A stretch of DNA of 64,000 nt, taken from positions 72,450 to 136,449 of the forward strand of contig JAQTUF010000002.1 in NCBI GenBank assembly GCA_028710865.1, in the 5' to 3' direction. The notes beneath the pieces are model-generated. The model searched no databases, was not told where the DNA came from, and worked only from the letters and a program-made list of their open reading frames with translations. Numbering within the stretch: the first letter of the stretch is position 1; each line of letters begins with the position of its first letter. Origin of the DNA: Candidatus Shapirobacteria bacterium. Its GTDB lineage: Bacteria; Patescibacteria; Microgenomatia; UBA12405. The position numbers and the translations under genes are program-made. Below are positions 1 to 9,571 of the stretch, piece by piece.

Positions 1-2
1 TT

Positions 3-995
3 CGAACCGTTCACTATGGCACCCGTATTGAAGGAAATGATCTAACTTTCCAAGAAGTTGCTCGACTTGTCGAAGGTCAAAAAATTACCGCCGGAGAACG
101 TGATATTCAAGAAGTCATTAATTATCGAAACGTCATGGCTTATCTTGAGGAACTTTGGTCATTGTTTGATGCTGGACTTCCTCTCCCAGAGGAAAAATCA
201 ATTGACTCTAATGATAAAAACCGTTCTTTTTTTTATAGTGAAACCATTATCAAAAAAATTCATACCCTAACCACCGCCAAAGTTATTCCCGAATCAGAAG
301 TTGGTAAATACCGTCATCAACAAGTCGTCCTTAAAAACACTAAAACTGGAGAAATTGCTCACAGGCCACCTCCAGCCATCGAAGTTCCATATTTAATTGG
401 TGATTTTATAGATTGGATCAATAGTTCTATTTCCAAAGAAATCCATCCGGCTATTCGTTCCGCTATTACCCAATATATATTAGTTGCCATCCATCCCTTT
501 ATTGAAGGAAATGGCCGTATTAGTCGGGCTTTTGCTATTCTACCACTCTATGTAGAAGGTTATGATATTCGTCGTCTTTTTTCTCTTGAAGAATATTTTG
601 ATCGCAATGCTGAAGATTATTACAATGCTATTCAATCAATTCATGAAAAATCATCTGATATTTTTAAACGAGATATGACTGATTGGATCGACTATTTCAC
701 CCAAGCCTTAGCTATTGAATTATCTCGAGTTAAAGAAAAAGTTCAATCACTTTCTCGTGATATTAAGTTAAAACAAAAACTTGGTGGTAAACAAATTCAT
801 CTTTCCGAACGACAAATAAAATTAGTTGAATATATGCAACAATTTGGAGGATTACGTATGCCTGATGCTCAACAACTTTTACCCATGGTCTCCGACGATA
901 CTATTTGGCGTGATCTTAAAAAATTAATTGACGATAAAGTCATTGAAAAACGTGGTTCTACTAAGGGTGCCTATTACTGTCTCACCAACGTCTAA
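3..995 (+). CDS. Fic family protein, 5' end outside the window
   Basis: The reading frame is already open at base 3, so the true start lies upstream; about 330 residues are visible. The start of the visible part carries an IEGN-LT segment like the N-terminal region of Fic proteins that holds the inhibitory helix. The core motif HPFIEGNGRISR, about residue 164 of the visible part, matches HxFx(D/E)GNGRxxR, whose His is the catalytic base for transfer of AMP (or a related group) to target hydroxyls. A C-terminal segment looks like a winged helix, common in this family. Target unknown; a regulatory or toxin-like role is equally possible. ligA follows 14 bases later but has its own promoter-like box. 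Confidence 0.88.
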   Translation, partial: RTVHYGTRIEGNDLTFQEVARLVEGQKITAGERDIQEVINYRNVMAYLEELWSLFDAGLPLPEEKSIDSNDKNRSFFYSETIIKKIHTLTTAKVIPESEVGKYRHQQVVLKNTKTGEIAHRPPPAIEVPYLIGDFIDWINSSISKEIHPAIRSAITQYILVAIHPFIEGNGRISRAFAILPLYVEGYDIRRLFSLEEYFDRNAEDYYNAIQSIHEKSSDIFKRDMTDWIDYFTQALAIELSRVKEKVQSLSRDIKLKQKLGGKQIHLSERQIKLVEYMQQFGGLRMPDAQQLLPMVSDDTIWRDLKKLIDDKVIEKRGSTKGAYYCLTNV

Positions 996-997
996 GA

Positions 998-1003
998 TAT
1001 AAT
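998..1003 (+). promoter_or_regulatory. -10 box of ligA (leaderless type)
   Basis: Perfect TATAAT ending 6 bases before the ATG. A transcript started at the normal distance would begin at the start codon itself. No Shine-Dalgarno sequence lies between them and no good -35 box is visible. Confidence 0.55.
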
Positions 1004-1009
1004 TGTCTT

Positions 1010-2938
1010 ATGATCACTCTTGATTCTCCTGAACTTAAAAATATCTCCCCAGAAAAACTTGGAGAACTTCTAATTGAGGCTAAAAAAGCCTACTATGTCG
1101 AAAGTAAACCAATTATGGACGATCACACTTGGGACATTTTAGAAGATACACTTCGTCAAAAACTTCCATATCATCGAGTTTTCACTAAAGTTGGTGCTTC
1201 TGAATTTGTCACTGGTTTTGATAAGAAAAAACATATTATGCCCATGGGATCCCAAAATAAAGTTAATAAAATTGATGATCTTATTCATTATTTTGAATTA
1301 AAAAAAATTCCATCCAATACTAATTTTGTAGTCCAACCAAAATGTGATGGTATCTCTTTAGAAATTGAATACAAAAACGGCCAATTAGTTGATGCCATTA
1401 CTCGAGGTGACGGCAAAATAGGGGACATCATCACTCAAAATGTAGTTAAAATGAAAAATTTTGTTAAACAATTTAAAGACAATTTTTCTGGCTCAGTTAG
1501 ATGTGAAATTGTTATGACTGAATTTGATTTCCAAAAATTAAATCAAAACCCTGATGAAAAATATTCTAATTCCCGTAATGCTACTTCCGGTATTTCTCAA
1601 AGGCTAGACAGTAAATATTCTCAATATTGTAGTCTTTATGCTGTTGATGTTTTTTCTCTTCAAACACAATTTAAAACAGAAACTGCCAAAATAGAATTTC
1701 TTCAACAACACGGATTCTCTACAGTAGAAAATTTCCTTTGCTCTGATTTTGATCAAATTGAAACCATCTATCAACAATACTTAACTAAAAAAAGAAAAGA
1801 GTATCCTTTTGAAATTGATGGTTTAGTTATCAAAATTAACGACACCCAATTACAACATTCTCTTGGTTCTAAAAATAATCGCCCCAAAGGTCAAGTCGCT
1901 TATAAATTTCCTGCTCGTTCTCGTCAAACCAGAATTATCAACATCGAATGGCAAGTTGGTCCCATGGGAACCATTACCCCAGTGGCCCAAGTCGACCCTA
2001 TTGAAATTTCTGGAGCTATTATTACCTTTGCTTCTCTTGCCAATTACGATTTAATTAAAGAAAAAAATATCAACATTAATGATATTGTTGAAATTCAGCG
2101 AAGGGGAGACGTCATCCCTCACATCGAAAATGTTATTACTAAAATTAATTCCGGTCATATTATTGCCCCAACAGTTTGTCCTTCGTGTAAAACCAAATTA
2201 ATTAGTGACAATAAATTCTTACGTTGTCCAAATCTCAAAAATTGTCCCGCCCAAATTCTAGGTTCTCTCAAACTTTTTTGTAACACCTTAGAAATTAAAG
2301 GCATCTCCGACAAAACTATCGATAAACTTTACCAACTTAGATTAATCCGTCTCCCAGGAGACTTTTATGATTTAAAAGTAACTGATTTTGAAAACATTTT
2401 TGGTTTAGGTAAAAAATCTGGTACCAACATTATTAGTGAAATCCAAAACAAAAGAGAATTATTTTTAAAACAAGTTTTAGATGCTGCTATTATTCCCAAC
2501 TTTAGTTCTCAACGAATTATCCAACTTATTAATGCCGGCTTTGATACTCCAGATAAAATTTTAAATATTACAATAGATCAACTTGAAGCTTTATCTGGCA
2601 TTCAAATTACCTTAGCTCAAAAAATTTATCAAGGAATTCAAGATCGATCTGATTTTATTAAATCAATCCTTTCTAAAGTTAACTTAAAAGAGGCTAAATC
2701 ATCAAACAAATTAAACAACCTTACTTTTGCTATTACTGGCAGTTTAAATCAACCTCGAAAAATTATAGAAGATAAAATAATTTATCTTGGTGGAAAGATA
2801 TCCTCTTCAGTTACTTCCAATACTACCTATCTTATTACTAACGAGACAAAATCAAACTCTAGTAAATTTATTTCTGCCCAAAAATTCGGTACAAAAATCA
2901 TCACCGAAGATGAGTTTAATACCTTAGCAGTCAAATAG
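1010..2938 (+). CDS. ligA: NAD-dependent DNA ligase LigA
   Basis: Seals nicks in duplex DNA during replication and repair, using NAD+. The adenylation motif KCDG is present with Lys111 as the AMP-accepting lysine. The OB fold follows, then a four-cysteine zinc finger (CPSC followed by a CPNLKNC-type pair, about residues 395-420), helix-hairpin-helix repeats, and a C-terminal BRCT domain (about 560-642). At 642 residues it is slightly shorter than the usual 670. All expected domains are present in order, so it should be active. The ATG was chosen because the protein aligns from its first residues and the TATAAT box sits just upstream. Confidence 0.97.
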   Translation: MITLDSPELKNISPEKLGELLIEAKKAYYVESKPIMDDHTWDILEDTLRQKLPYHRVFTKVGASEFVTGFDKKKHIMPMGSQNKVNKIDDLIHYFELKKIPSNTNFVVQPKCDGISLEIEYKNGQLVDAITRGDGKIGDIITQNVVKMKNFVKQFKDNFSGSVRCEIVMTEFDFQKLNQNPDEKYSNSRNATSGISQRLDSKYSQYCSLYAVDVFSLQTQFKTETAKIEFLQQHGFSTVENFLCSDFDQIETIYQQYLTKKRKEYPFEIDGLVIKINDTQLQHSLGSKNNRPKGQVAYKFPARSRQTRIINIEWQVGPMGTITPVAQVDPIEISGAIITFASLANYDLIKEKNININDIVEIQRRGDVIPHIENVITKINSGHIIAPTVCPSCKTKLISDNKFLRCPNLKNCPAQILGSLKLFCNTLEIKGISDKTIDKLYQLRLIRLPGDFYDLKVTDFENIFGLGKKSGTNIISEIQNKRELFLKQVLDAAIIPNFSSQRIIQLINAGFDTPDKILNITIDQLEALSGIQITLAQKIYQGIQDRSDFIKSILSKVNLKEAKSSNKLNNLTFAITGSLNQPRKIIEDKIIYLGGKISSSVTSNTTYLITNETKSNSSKFISAQKFGTKIITEDEFNTLAVK

Positions 2939-3074
2939 TAAGACTACCAACTCCAACCTAAAAAAATATTTACCCTGTCTTTAGGGTATAAATAAGTATC
3001 AAAGTATAGAAATAACTAACAATCAATATCTTTATACTATATATATACTATTATATATATCATCAACTCAATGC

Positions 3075-3080
3075 TAGAAT
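3075..3080 (+). promoter_or_regulatory. -10 box of pth (leaderless type)
   Basis: TAGAAT ending 5 bases before the pth ATG, with no Shine-Dalgarno sequence between. It follows a 130-base gap after ligA that is rich in TA dinucleotides. Confidence 0.45.
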
Positions 3081-3085
3081 AGACT

Positions 3086-3610
3086 ATGAAACTAATTATT
3101 GGTTTGGGTAACCCAGAAAAAAAATATCAACCAACTCGTCATAATTTAGGTCAAAAAATTGTTATTGATTATCTTAAAGCTGAAAAAAAATATCGTCTTA
3201 AAGAAAACCATCGCTTAACAGCCAAAACCTGTGAAACAGGACAATTAATTACTAAAAAAATTTTTGCCATCTCTAATGAATACATGAATAACTCTGGAAT
3301 AACTGTTCAAAAAATTTCCCATTTCTTTAAAATACCCCCATCAAATATTTATGTTCTTCATGACGACCTTGACCTAAAAGTAGGGGAGTATAAAATTCAA
3401 TTTGACCGTGGAGCAGCTGGACACAATGGAGTTCAATCTATTATTAACTATTTAAACACTCAAGCTTTTTATCGAATTAGAATAGGTATTAGTAAACCTG
3501 AAAATAACATTCCCATTGAAGACTATGTCTTAGAAACTTTTTCACCAGAAGAAATGGTTATAATCAATAATCTATTACCAAAAATTTTTACAGAAATTAA
3601 TAATATCTAA
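3086..3610 (+). CDS. pth: Peptidyl-tRNA hydrolase
   Basis: Releases tRNA from peptidyl-tRNAs that fall off the ribosome. The N-terminal GLGNP, the catalytic His in TRHNLG (residue 19), the HDDLDL segment and the GAAGHNG segment are all family hallmarks. The protein has 174 residues, slightly shorter than the E. coli enzyme because the C-terminal helix is trimmed. It lies just upstream of a tRNA gene, which may be cotranscribed. Confidence 0.96.
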   Translation: MKLIIGLGNPEKKYQPTRHNLGQKIVIDYLKAEKKYRLKENHRLTAKTCETGQLITKKIFAISNEYMNNSGITVQKISHFFKIPPSNIYVLHDDLDLKVGEYKIQFDRGAAGHNGVQSIINYLNTQAFYRIRIGISKPENNIPIEDYVLETFSPEEMVIINNLLPKIFTEINNI

Positions 3611-3617
3611 ACTATGC

Positions 3618-3688
3618 GGGCCTATAGTCTAATGGTAAAACGTTTCAGTCGCACTGAAGTATTGGCGGTTCGAGTCCGCCTAGGTCCA
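3618..3688 (+). tRNA. tRNA-Ala (anticodon CGC)
   Basis: Cloverleaf: acceptor stem GGGCCTA with TAGGTCC, T-arm GGCGG-TTCGAGT-CCGCC, and anticodon stem TTTCA/TGAAG enclosing a seven-base loop with U33 and anticodon CGC. The acceptor stem contains the G3-U70 pair that identifies alanine tRNAs, and base 73 is A. The D stem has one C-A mismatch. CCA is not encoded. The stem pairing and G3-U70 together make alanine the best reading. Confidence 0.8.
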
Positions 3689-3699
3689 CCCATAAATTT

Positions 3700-5229
3700 A
3701 TGGTAAAAGTTATCAAATCAATCATCAAATCTATCGGTCACGGGATTAAACACGATCCTGAAGTAACTCGCATTAAAAATAAATACCCTAAAGCAGTTAG
3801 TTTTTTAAAAAACAGATTTACCCGTAAACATAAATATGGACTTTATCTTACCCTTGGAACAATTATCACATTAATTTTTATCTATCTGTTTTTTGGTATT
3901 GTCCAAGATTATATTGGCCACGAAAGGCTGGTTCAGTTTGATCTTCGAGTTTTAAATTTATTTAAAGAACTCCGCACTAACAAATTAAATAATCAAGCTC
4001 TTTTTATTACCTACCTAGCCAAAGGAGAAATCATTACAGTCGGAGTCATTACTTTTTGTCTTATCTTACTTTTATTAAGAAACTGGCGATTTCTCAATAC
4101 CCTCCTAATTTCTGTACTTGGGGGAGAATTATTTGTCTGGATTATCAAAAATATTATTGATCGCCCCCGACCACCTCTAAACGAAGCTCTAGTTACTGAA
4201 ACTAGTTATAGTTTCCCCAGTGGACATACTTTTGTTGCCATCGCTTTTTATGGTCTTTTGGTCTATTTTATTATCCAATCAGAAAAAAACAAATTTCTCA
4301 AAATAATTAGTTTTATTGTCGGTCTCTTTCTAATCTTTTTAGTCGGACTTTCTCGTATTTATCTTGGAGCCCATTGGCCTTCAGATGTTCTAGCTAGTTT
4401 TGCTGCTGGTTTTGCTTGGCTTAGTGTCATTATTACTTCACTTAAAATTAAAAAGAAATTTATTCCTCCTAAGAGTTTAAATATTCATTTCAAAAAAACC
4501 ACCATTTTAATTTCTAGTATTTTACTTATTGGAATTTGGATTACTTTTATAGTAAGTTTTTACCTTACTCATCCAATTGTTAAAAAAGAAAGTACCATAA
4601 TACCAAAAACCATCATCAGTAATAAAGAAGTTCCTAATAAACTGTTTGAACAATTACCTAAAATAAGTGAAACCATGACAGCTCTACCAGCTGAACCAAT
4701 AAATATGATTTTTATAGGCCATCGCCAAGACCTAGATAATGCCTTTATCAAATCAAATTGGTATCTTTTGGACAATCCAAGTATCAAATCCTACTCCAGA
4801 ATAATAACCTCCATACTAACCAACCAACCATATCCCCAAACACCAGGGCTTCCTGTCTTTTGGGATACCCAACCTAGTCGATTTGCTTATGGAAAACCAT
4901 CTAGTCCAAATTCTATTAGCGCTAGAGAACATATTCACTTTTGGGAAACAAATTTTATTACCGAAGATGGACAAAATATATGGGTCGGAACTGCTCATTT
5001 TGATGAAGAAATTCAAAAAAGGTTTGGCATAATTATGCCATTCCATACCACTGAATTACGAGTTGACAACGAACGAGAAAAAATAAAGTCAGAATTAGAA
5101 ACTAATGGCTTTATAAAATTAGCTGAAAAAATTGATTTAACCGGTCTACTTTATGGTACTAAAAAAAGCAGTGGTAATAGTTTTCTTACCGATGGTCAAG
5201 CCTACATTTTATACCTTAAGAACAAATGA
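3700..5229 (+). CDS. PAP2-family membrane phosphatase with LssY-type C-terminal domain
   Basis: A 509-residue integral membrane protein. The N-terminal half (about residues 45-255) has several membrane spans and the three PAP2 phosphatase motifs: KNIIDRPRP, PSGH and SRxYLGAHWPSD. This suggests hydrolysis of a lipid phosphate or pyrophosphate, such as undecaprenyl pyrophosphate or phosphatidate. After another span (about 270-290) comes a soluble domain resembling LssY_C (GHRQDLD, then PVFWDTQPSRFAYGKPS). The substrate cannot be told from sequence. It starts 11 bases after the tRNA and its TGA overlaps the next gene by 4 bases. Confidence 0.85.
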   Translation: MVKVIKSIIKSIGHGIKHDPEVTRIKNKYPKAVSFLKNRFTRKHKYGLYLTLGTIITLIFIYLFFGIVQDYIGHERLVQFDLRVLNLFKELRTNKLNNQALFITYLAKGEIITVGVITFCLILLLLRNWRFLNTLLISVLGGELFVWIIKNIIDRPRPPLNEALVTETSYSFPSGHTFVAIAFYGLLVYFIIQSEKNKFLKIISFIVGLFLIFLVGLSRIYLGAHWPSDVLASFAAGFAWLSVIITSLKIKKKFIPPKSLNIHFKKTTILISSILLIGIWITFIVSFYLTHPIVKKESTIIPKTIISNKEVPNKLFEQLPKISETMTALPAEPINMIFIGHRQDLDNAFIKSNWYLLDNPSIKSYSRIITSILTNQPYPQTPGLPVFWDTQPSRFAYGKPSSPNSISAREHIHFWETNFITEDGQNIWVGTAHFDEEIQKRFGIIMPFHTTELRVDNEREKIKSELETNGFIKLAEKIDLTGLLYGTKKSSGNSFLTDGQAYILYLKNK

Positions 5230-5525
5230 GAAAAAGTCAACCAACTTTAATCGGCGATCAACTTAAAAACTTTAAAGAAGTTTATGCCAAGCGCCAAAAA
5301 TACGTCAAAATGGAATATCAAGCTTATGGTTTGGAATTAGCTAAAGAATTAGATGATTGGAAAAACCGATCTCTTTATATTCGTCTTTCCAAAAATATGG
5401 ACCGAAAAATTTTAGAAAAAGCTAGATATTTTGTTAAAGACCAAAATCCTAATACCATCAAAACCCCATACAAACTTTTTATGTGGAAACTCCGTCAACT
5501 TAAAGAAAAACCAGCTGAAAAATAG
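5226..5525 (+). CDS. Hypothetical small basic protein
   Basis: 99 residues, rich in Lys, Tyr and Glu, predicted mostly helical, with no signal peptide or membrane span. No family was recognised. Its start overlaps the stop of the PAP2 protein in an ATGA arrangement, which supports a real, translationally coupled gene. Its stop is 16 bases before the start of the adaptor gene. Confidence 0.7.
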   Translation: MRKSQPTLIGDQLKNFKEVYAKRQKYVKMEYQAYGLELAKELDDWKNRSLYIRLSKNMDRKILEKARYFVKDQNPNTIKTPYKLFMWKLRQLKEKPAEK

Positions 5526-5531
5526 TATAAT
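5526..5531 (+). promoter_or_regulatory. -10 box of the efflux operon
   Basis: Perfect TATAAT ending 10 bases before the ATG at 5542, with no Shine-Dalgarno sequence. It would start a separate transcript for the adaptor-ATPase-permease set with only a few leader bases. Confidence 0.45.
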
Positions 5532-5541
5532 CATAAGCTAT

Positions 5542-6588
5542 ATGACTTTTTTTAAAAAACATCTTAAAAAAATTATTATTATTGGAATAATTATTTTAAT
5601 CAGTGGAGTTGGTGTTTTTAAAGCAATTGCAGCTAATAATTCTAAAACAGAAACTAAATTTGATGTCAAAAAAGAAACCATAGTTACTCCTAAAAGAGAA
5701 ACTATTAAAGACGAAATTACTCTAGCTGGGTTTGTTAATGCTGCCCTCAAATCAGAACTTCGTTTCCAAACCAGTGGTCAACTTGCTTGGGTCGGAGTTA
5801 AGGTAGGGGATGAAGTTAAAAAATATCAAGCCATCGCTTCGCTTAATAAAGAAGAACTAAAAAAACAATTAGCTATTGATTTTAATAATTACAAAACTGC
5901 CGCTTCTAAATTTTATGACACCACTGATGAGTATAAAGATACTGTTATAGATACTGAAATTAGAAGAATTCTAGAACGTAATCAAAACACCTTAGATAAT
6001 TCCGTTATTAACTATGAACTTCAGGATTTAACTATTAAATATGCCACTCTGACAACTCCTATCGCTGGGGTTGTCACTAGTATTGATCAACCTTCAAGTG
6101 GTATCAATATCACTCCTGCTACTGCCACCTTCACTATTATCGACCCAAACAGTATTTATCTTAGCTCTAAAATCGATCAAGAAGATGTTCCTAAAATTAA
6201 AATAGGTGACAAAACCACTATAAAATTAGACAGTTTCCCTGATCAAACTTTTGAATCAAAAATAACTTATATTTCTTTTACCCCAATCACTGGTGAGTCT
6301 TCAACTGTGTATGAAGTTAGATTTGAATTACCTGTCAACAACACTGATCTTCAATACCGTCTCGGTATGGATGGAGATGCTATTATTTCTTTAAGAGAAG
6401 TTGCCGACGCCCTTACCCTCCCTGTTGATTCCATTCATCAAGAAGACGATAAAAGTTATGTTTTAGTTAAAGAAGGCGACAATATTAATTTAACTAAAAA
6501 ATATATTAAAACTGGCATTGAAACTGACACTACAATTGAAATTTTAGAAGGACTTTCCGAAAATGACCAAATTGTCATCACTAAATAA
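5542..6588 (+). CDS. MacA/HlyD-type efflux adaptor protein
   Basis: 348 residues with one N-terminal membrane anchor (about residues 10-30), followed by a biotinyl-lipoyl-like fold, a short helical hairpin, and beta-barrel domains typical of membrane fusion proteins (LQDLTIKYATLTTPIAGVV is the lipoyl half-motif). It should couple to the following ABC transporter. The frame is open further upstream, but the ATG at 5542 puts the hydrophobic anchor at the N-terminus and follows a TATAAT box. The coiled coil is much shorter than in Gram-negative MacA, as expected without an outer-membrane channel. Confidence 0.85.
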   Translation: MTFFKKHLKKIIIIGIIILISGVGVFKAIAANNSKTETKFDVKKETIVTPKRETIKDEITLAGFVNAALKSELRFQTSGQLAWVGVKVGDEVKKYQAIASLNKEELKKQLAIDFNNYKTAASKFYDTTDEYKDTVIDTEIRRILERNQNTLDNSVINYELQDLTIKYATLTTPIAGVVTSIDQPSSGINITPATATFTIIDPNSIYLSSKIDQEDVPKIKIGDKTTIKLDSFPDQTFESKITYISFTPITGESSTVYEVRFELPVNNTDLQYRLGMDGDAIISLREVADALTLPVDSIHQEDDKSYVLVKEGDNINLTKKYIKTGIETDTTIEILEGLSENDQIVITK

Positions 6589-7261
6589 TTCCAAAACTAT
6601 TTTGGAATTAAAAAATGTTTCTAAAACATATTTCTCTAATGAAGATTTATTTTATGCTCTCAAAGATGTTTCTTTTAAAATAAACCAAGGAGATTTTGTT
6701 TCTATCACTGGACCATCAGGTTCTGGTAAATCAACCCTAATGCACATAGTTGGTCTTCTTGATAATCCAACCTCTGGACAAATATTTTTAAATGGAAAAG
6801 ATATTTCCAAGTTTAAAGAAACTCAATTAGCTCAGATTAGGAATATTACCCTTGGATTTGTTTTCCAACAATTTAATCTTTTAGCCAAAACTTCCGCTCT
6901 AGAAAATGTTATTTTACCTCTTCTTTATTCCGATGTTCCCAAAAAAGACCGAACTGAATTGGGGATCAAAATGTTAGAAAAAGTTGGACTAGGGGATAAG
7001 CTTAAAAATACTCCTGCACAACTTTCTGGAGGCCAACAACAACGAGTAGCTATTGCCAGAGCTCTTATTAATAACCCTCAAATTATTTTAGCTGATGAAC
7101 CCACTGGTAATCTTGATAGTAAATCAGGCGCTAGTATTATGGAATTCTTTCATCATCTACATGACAAAGAAAAAAGAACCATTGTTTTTGTCACTCATGA
7201 CCCAGATTTAGCCGCTCAAGCTCAAAAAATTATTACCATTAAAGACGGAAAAATTATCTAA
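6563..7261 (+). CDS. ABC transporter ATP-binding protein, MacB/LolD type
   Basis: 232 residues with Walker [11 protein letters not shown]-loop region FVFQQFNL, signature [15 protein letters not shown], Walker [13 protein letters not shown], and the H-loop in FVTHD. This subfamily powers FtsX-like permeases that move lipoproteins, peptides or antibiotics by a mechanical cycle rather than by a channel. It overlaps the adaptor gene by 26 bases and ends 2 bases before the permease, so the three are clearly one operon. Confidence 0.95.
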   Translation: MTKLSSLNNSKTILELKNVSKTYFSNEDLFYALKDVSFKINQGDFVSITGPSGSGKSTLMHIVGLLDNPTSGQIFLNGKDISKFKETQLAQIRNITLGFVFQQFNLLAKTSALENVILPLLYSDVPKKDRTELGIKMLEKVGLGDKLKNTPAQLSGGQQQRVAIARALINNPQIILADEPTGNLDSKSGASIMEFFHHLHDKEKRTIVFVTHDPDLAAQAQKIITIKDGKII

Positions 7262-7263
7262 TT

Positions 7264-8487
7264 ATGCTTAAACCCTCATTTGATGACTTACTTCGATCTA
7301 GTGTCCGTTCGATTTTAAAAAACAAAAGTCGAACCATCTTAACTTCCCTAGGAATTATTATTGGTGTTACTTCAGTTATTCTTCTAACTTCTATTGGTAA
7401 TGGCCTTAAAAATTATGTTACCCAACAATTTGATGCTCTTGGAGCCAATTCCATTTTTATTAGTCCAGGTAAAATTTTTAATGACAATGGTGGTTTCGCC
7501 CAAGGTAGTATGGCTACAGCTATGACCACTAGTTTTACCCAAAAAGATCTAAATCTTCTAACTCGAAAACTCAAAAATTCCAACGTCATGCCAGTCAATG
7601 CCACTTATTCCAATATTAAATCCGCTTATGCTATTAAAAAAAATATTGAAATTGATGGATCAACTGAGGAATATGGTAAAAGTAATAATGTTGTTCCATC
7701 CACTGGAAATGGTCGCTGGTTTACAAATGAAGAAAATACTAAAAAAAGTCCAGTTGTTGTCTTGGGTTACAAAATTGCCCAAACCCTTTTTCCAAAATCA
7801 AATGCTTTAGGTAAAAAAGTTATTATCAAAGGCAAAACTTTAAAAGTAATTGGTATTGTTGATCAAAAAGGTGCTTCCATGGGTGGACCAAGTGTTGACG
7901 ATGCTGTTTATGCTCCATTTTCAGTTGTTGCTAGTTTAGCTGGAAAAGAAGATATTAATACTTTTGTCGTCAAAGCTCCTAGTAAAGATTTAATGGAGTC
8001 AACAAAAAAAGAGATAACCACTATTATGTTAGAAAGATATGACAAAGATGCTTTTTCAGTTTTTGATAGTTCTCAATTATTAAGTTCTATTAATTCAATA
8101 ATAAGTGTTCTCACTATCGCTCTTACCGGAATTGCCGCCATTTCTCTTGTTGTAGGGGGAATTGGAATTATGAATATTATGTTGGTTTCTGTCACTGAAC
8201 GAACCCGTGAAATCGGTCTCCGCAAAGCCGTTGGAGCTTATCCCCGAGCCATTTTAATTCAATTTCTAATTGAAGCTGTAATTTTATCTTGCCTTGGCGG
8301 TTTAATCGGTATAATTTTAGGTTGGCTTGGAACCTTAGCTATTAGTAATTTTTTTCCTGCCAGTGTCACTTTTTCATCTGTCTTACTTGCCTTCGGTGTC
8401 TCCTCAGCTGTCGGTATTATTTTTGGTGTCACTCCCGCTCGTAAAGCTTCAAAACTTTCTCCCATCGAAGCCCTTCGATACGAATAG
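7264..8487 (+). CDS. FtsX/MacB-type ABC permease
   Basis: 407 residues. One N-terminal membrane span (about 20-45) is followed by a large extracytoplasmic MacB_PCD-like domain, then three C-terminal spans in the FtsX pattern, including the conserved ERTREIGLRKAVGA cytoplasmic segment. It is the membrane partner of the preceding ATPase and adaptor. The substrate is unknown; peptides or amphipathic drugs are typical for the family. Confidence 0.92.
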   Translation: MLKPSFDDLLRSSVRSILKNKSRTILTSLGIIIGVTSVILLTSIGNGLKNYVTQQFDALGANSIFISPGKIFNDNGGFAQGSMATAMTTSFTQKDLNLLTRKLKNSNVMPVNATYSNIKSAYAIKKNIEIDGSTEEYGKSNNVVPSTGNGRWFTNEENTKKSPVVVLGYKIAQTLFPKSNALGKKVIIKGKTLKVIGIVDQKGASMGGPSVDDAVYAPFSVVASLAGKEDINTFVVKAPSKDLMESTKKEITTIMLERYDKDAFSVFDSSQLLSSINSIISVLTIALTGIAAISLVVGGIGIMNIMLVSVTERTREIGLRKAVGAYPRAILIQFLIEAVILSCLGGLIGIILGWLGTLAISNFFPASVTFSSVLLAFGVSSAVGIIFGVTPARKASKLSPIEALRYE

Positions 8488-8509
8488 TTTATTTTGCTAT
8501 CATTAATTA

Positions 8510-9073
8510 GTGAAACAGAGATTATTAAATTATCTATTACCAACTACCGGACTATTTATCATAATTTCCTGTTTTTGGGTTATATCTGGAGTTAGAACTA
8601 CTCAACTTGTTTATCTTTTTTTAGGTTTGTTTATTGGCATTTTTTTACTTGATATTGATCATTTTATTTTTTGGTTTCTAATCAAACCTAATACTGAAGA
8701 AAGCCGACTAATTAAATTAGCTATTGAGAATAAAAAATTTAAATCAGTTATTAAAATTGTCCAAACATCACACCAAACTCACTATAATTTAATTTTTCAT
8801 CATTATTTTTTCCAAGTAATTTTTACCCTATTTTCCCTTTTTATTTTAACTTCCACCCAAAATGCTTTTATTTCTGCACTTATCTTAAGTTTAAATCTTC
8901 ATCTGGTTATCGATGAAATTATTGGATATAAATCTAATCCTAAAATAGTCCAAAAATGGCTTTTTGCCAGAGAACCCAAACAACTACCAATAGTTTTTCT
9001 TAAAAGATATATTGCCATCTTTATAACCTTTATTATTTTATTTACTTTTCTATTAATCCAAGCCAAAATATAA
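8510..9073 (+). CDS. Hypothetical membrane protein with His/Asp motifs
   Basis: 187 residues, mainly hydrophobic with about four spans. GTG start, with a TATCAT box (8498-8503) ending 6 bases upstream. Polar residues cluster at membrane edges: LLDIDHFIFW, HQTHYN-LIFHHYF, and LHLVIDEI. This resembles the D-H, H-TH and H-D pattern of YdjM/DUF457 membrane proteins annotated as metal-dependent hydrolases, but the match is only a motif impression. It ends 2 bases before the HEPN-like gene, so the two are probably cotranscribed. Confidence 0.6.
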   Translation: MKQRLLNYLLPTTGLFIIISCFWVISGVRTTQLVYLFLGLFIGIFLLDIDHFIFWFLIKPNTEESRLIKLAIENKKFKSVIKIVQTSHQTHYNLIFHHYFFQVIFTLFSLFILTSTQNAFISALILSLNLHLVIDEIIGYKSNPKIVQKWLFAREPKQLPIVFLKRYIAIFITFIILFTFLLIQAKI

Positions 9074-9075
9074 AT

Positions 9076-9570
9076 ATGATCTTTTCTTCACCTGAACTTT
9101 TTATAGAAGCTAAAAAATATTTATCTCAACATCAAGACGAATTATTAAATGACACTGAGACTGTTTTAAAACGACTTCAACTTCAAGATGGGATTAGTGA
9201 TTATTCATTTTTAGTTTCTTCTATTGCCAAATCATACGAAGGGTTTCTGAAAGATTTTTTCCTTAAAATAGGAATAATATCTGAAACAGAATATGAAAGT
9301 GAACGTTTTAGAGTCGGCAAAACTTTAAATCCATCTCTTCGTTATAAACGATTTTCTGTCTTCCAAAAATTAGCTAACTATCACGAAAAAGGAGAAGAAT
9401 TAGCTGAAATTCTTTGGGACGCTTGGAAATTTGGCCGTAATGAAATCTTTCATTATTTCCCTAGTAATTATAAAAGTCTCACCAAAGAAGAAGCCGAAGA
9501 AAGGATTGATCTACTTTTAAAAGCCATAATTCAAGCCGGAGAATTTTTAAATTTAGATCCTCAAAAATAG
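9076..9570 (+). CDS. HEPN-like helical protein
   Basis: 164 residues, all-helical by eye, no membrane span. Near the C-terminus GRNEIFHYF gives R-N-x3-H, which fits the Rx4-6H motif of HEPN ribonucleases, including the polar residue after Arg. An earlier helix with SIAKSYEGFLKDFF resembles the first half of such four-helix bundles. HEPN proteins often act as toxins or abortive-infection RNases, but no antitoxin (MNT-type) partner is visible; the neighbour is a membrane protein. Function is inferred from the motif only. Confidence 0.6.
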   Translation: MIFSSPELFIEAKKYLSQHQDELLNDTETVLKRLQLQDGISDYSFLVSSIAKSYEGFLKDFFLKIGIISETEYESERFRVGKTLNPSLRYKRFSVFQKLANYHEKGEELAEILWDAWKFGRNEIFHYFPSNYKSLTKEEAEERIDLLLKAIIQAGEFLNLDPQK

Positions 9571-9571
9571 A

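Noticed and set aside
2971..2988. Terminator after ligA
   Set aside because: Only a 6-base-pair stem and no T run; too weak to call.
3618..3688. tRNA with GCA anticodon (Cys)
   Set aside because: That would put C at position 33 and break the anticodon stem; the CGC reading keeps U33 and a five-pair stem and agrees with the G3-U70 alanine signal.
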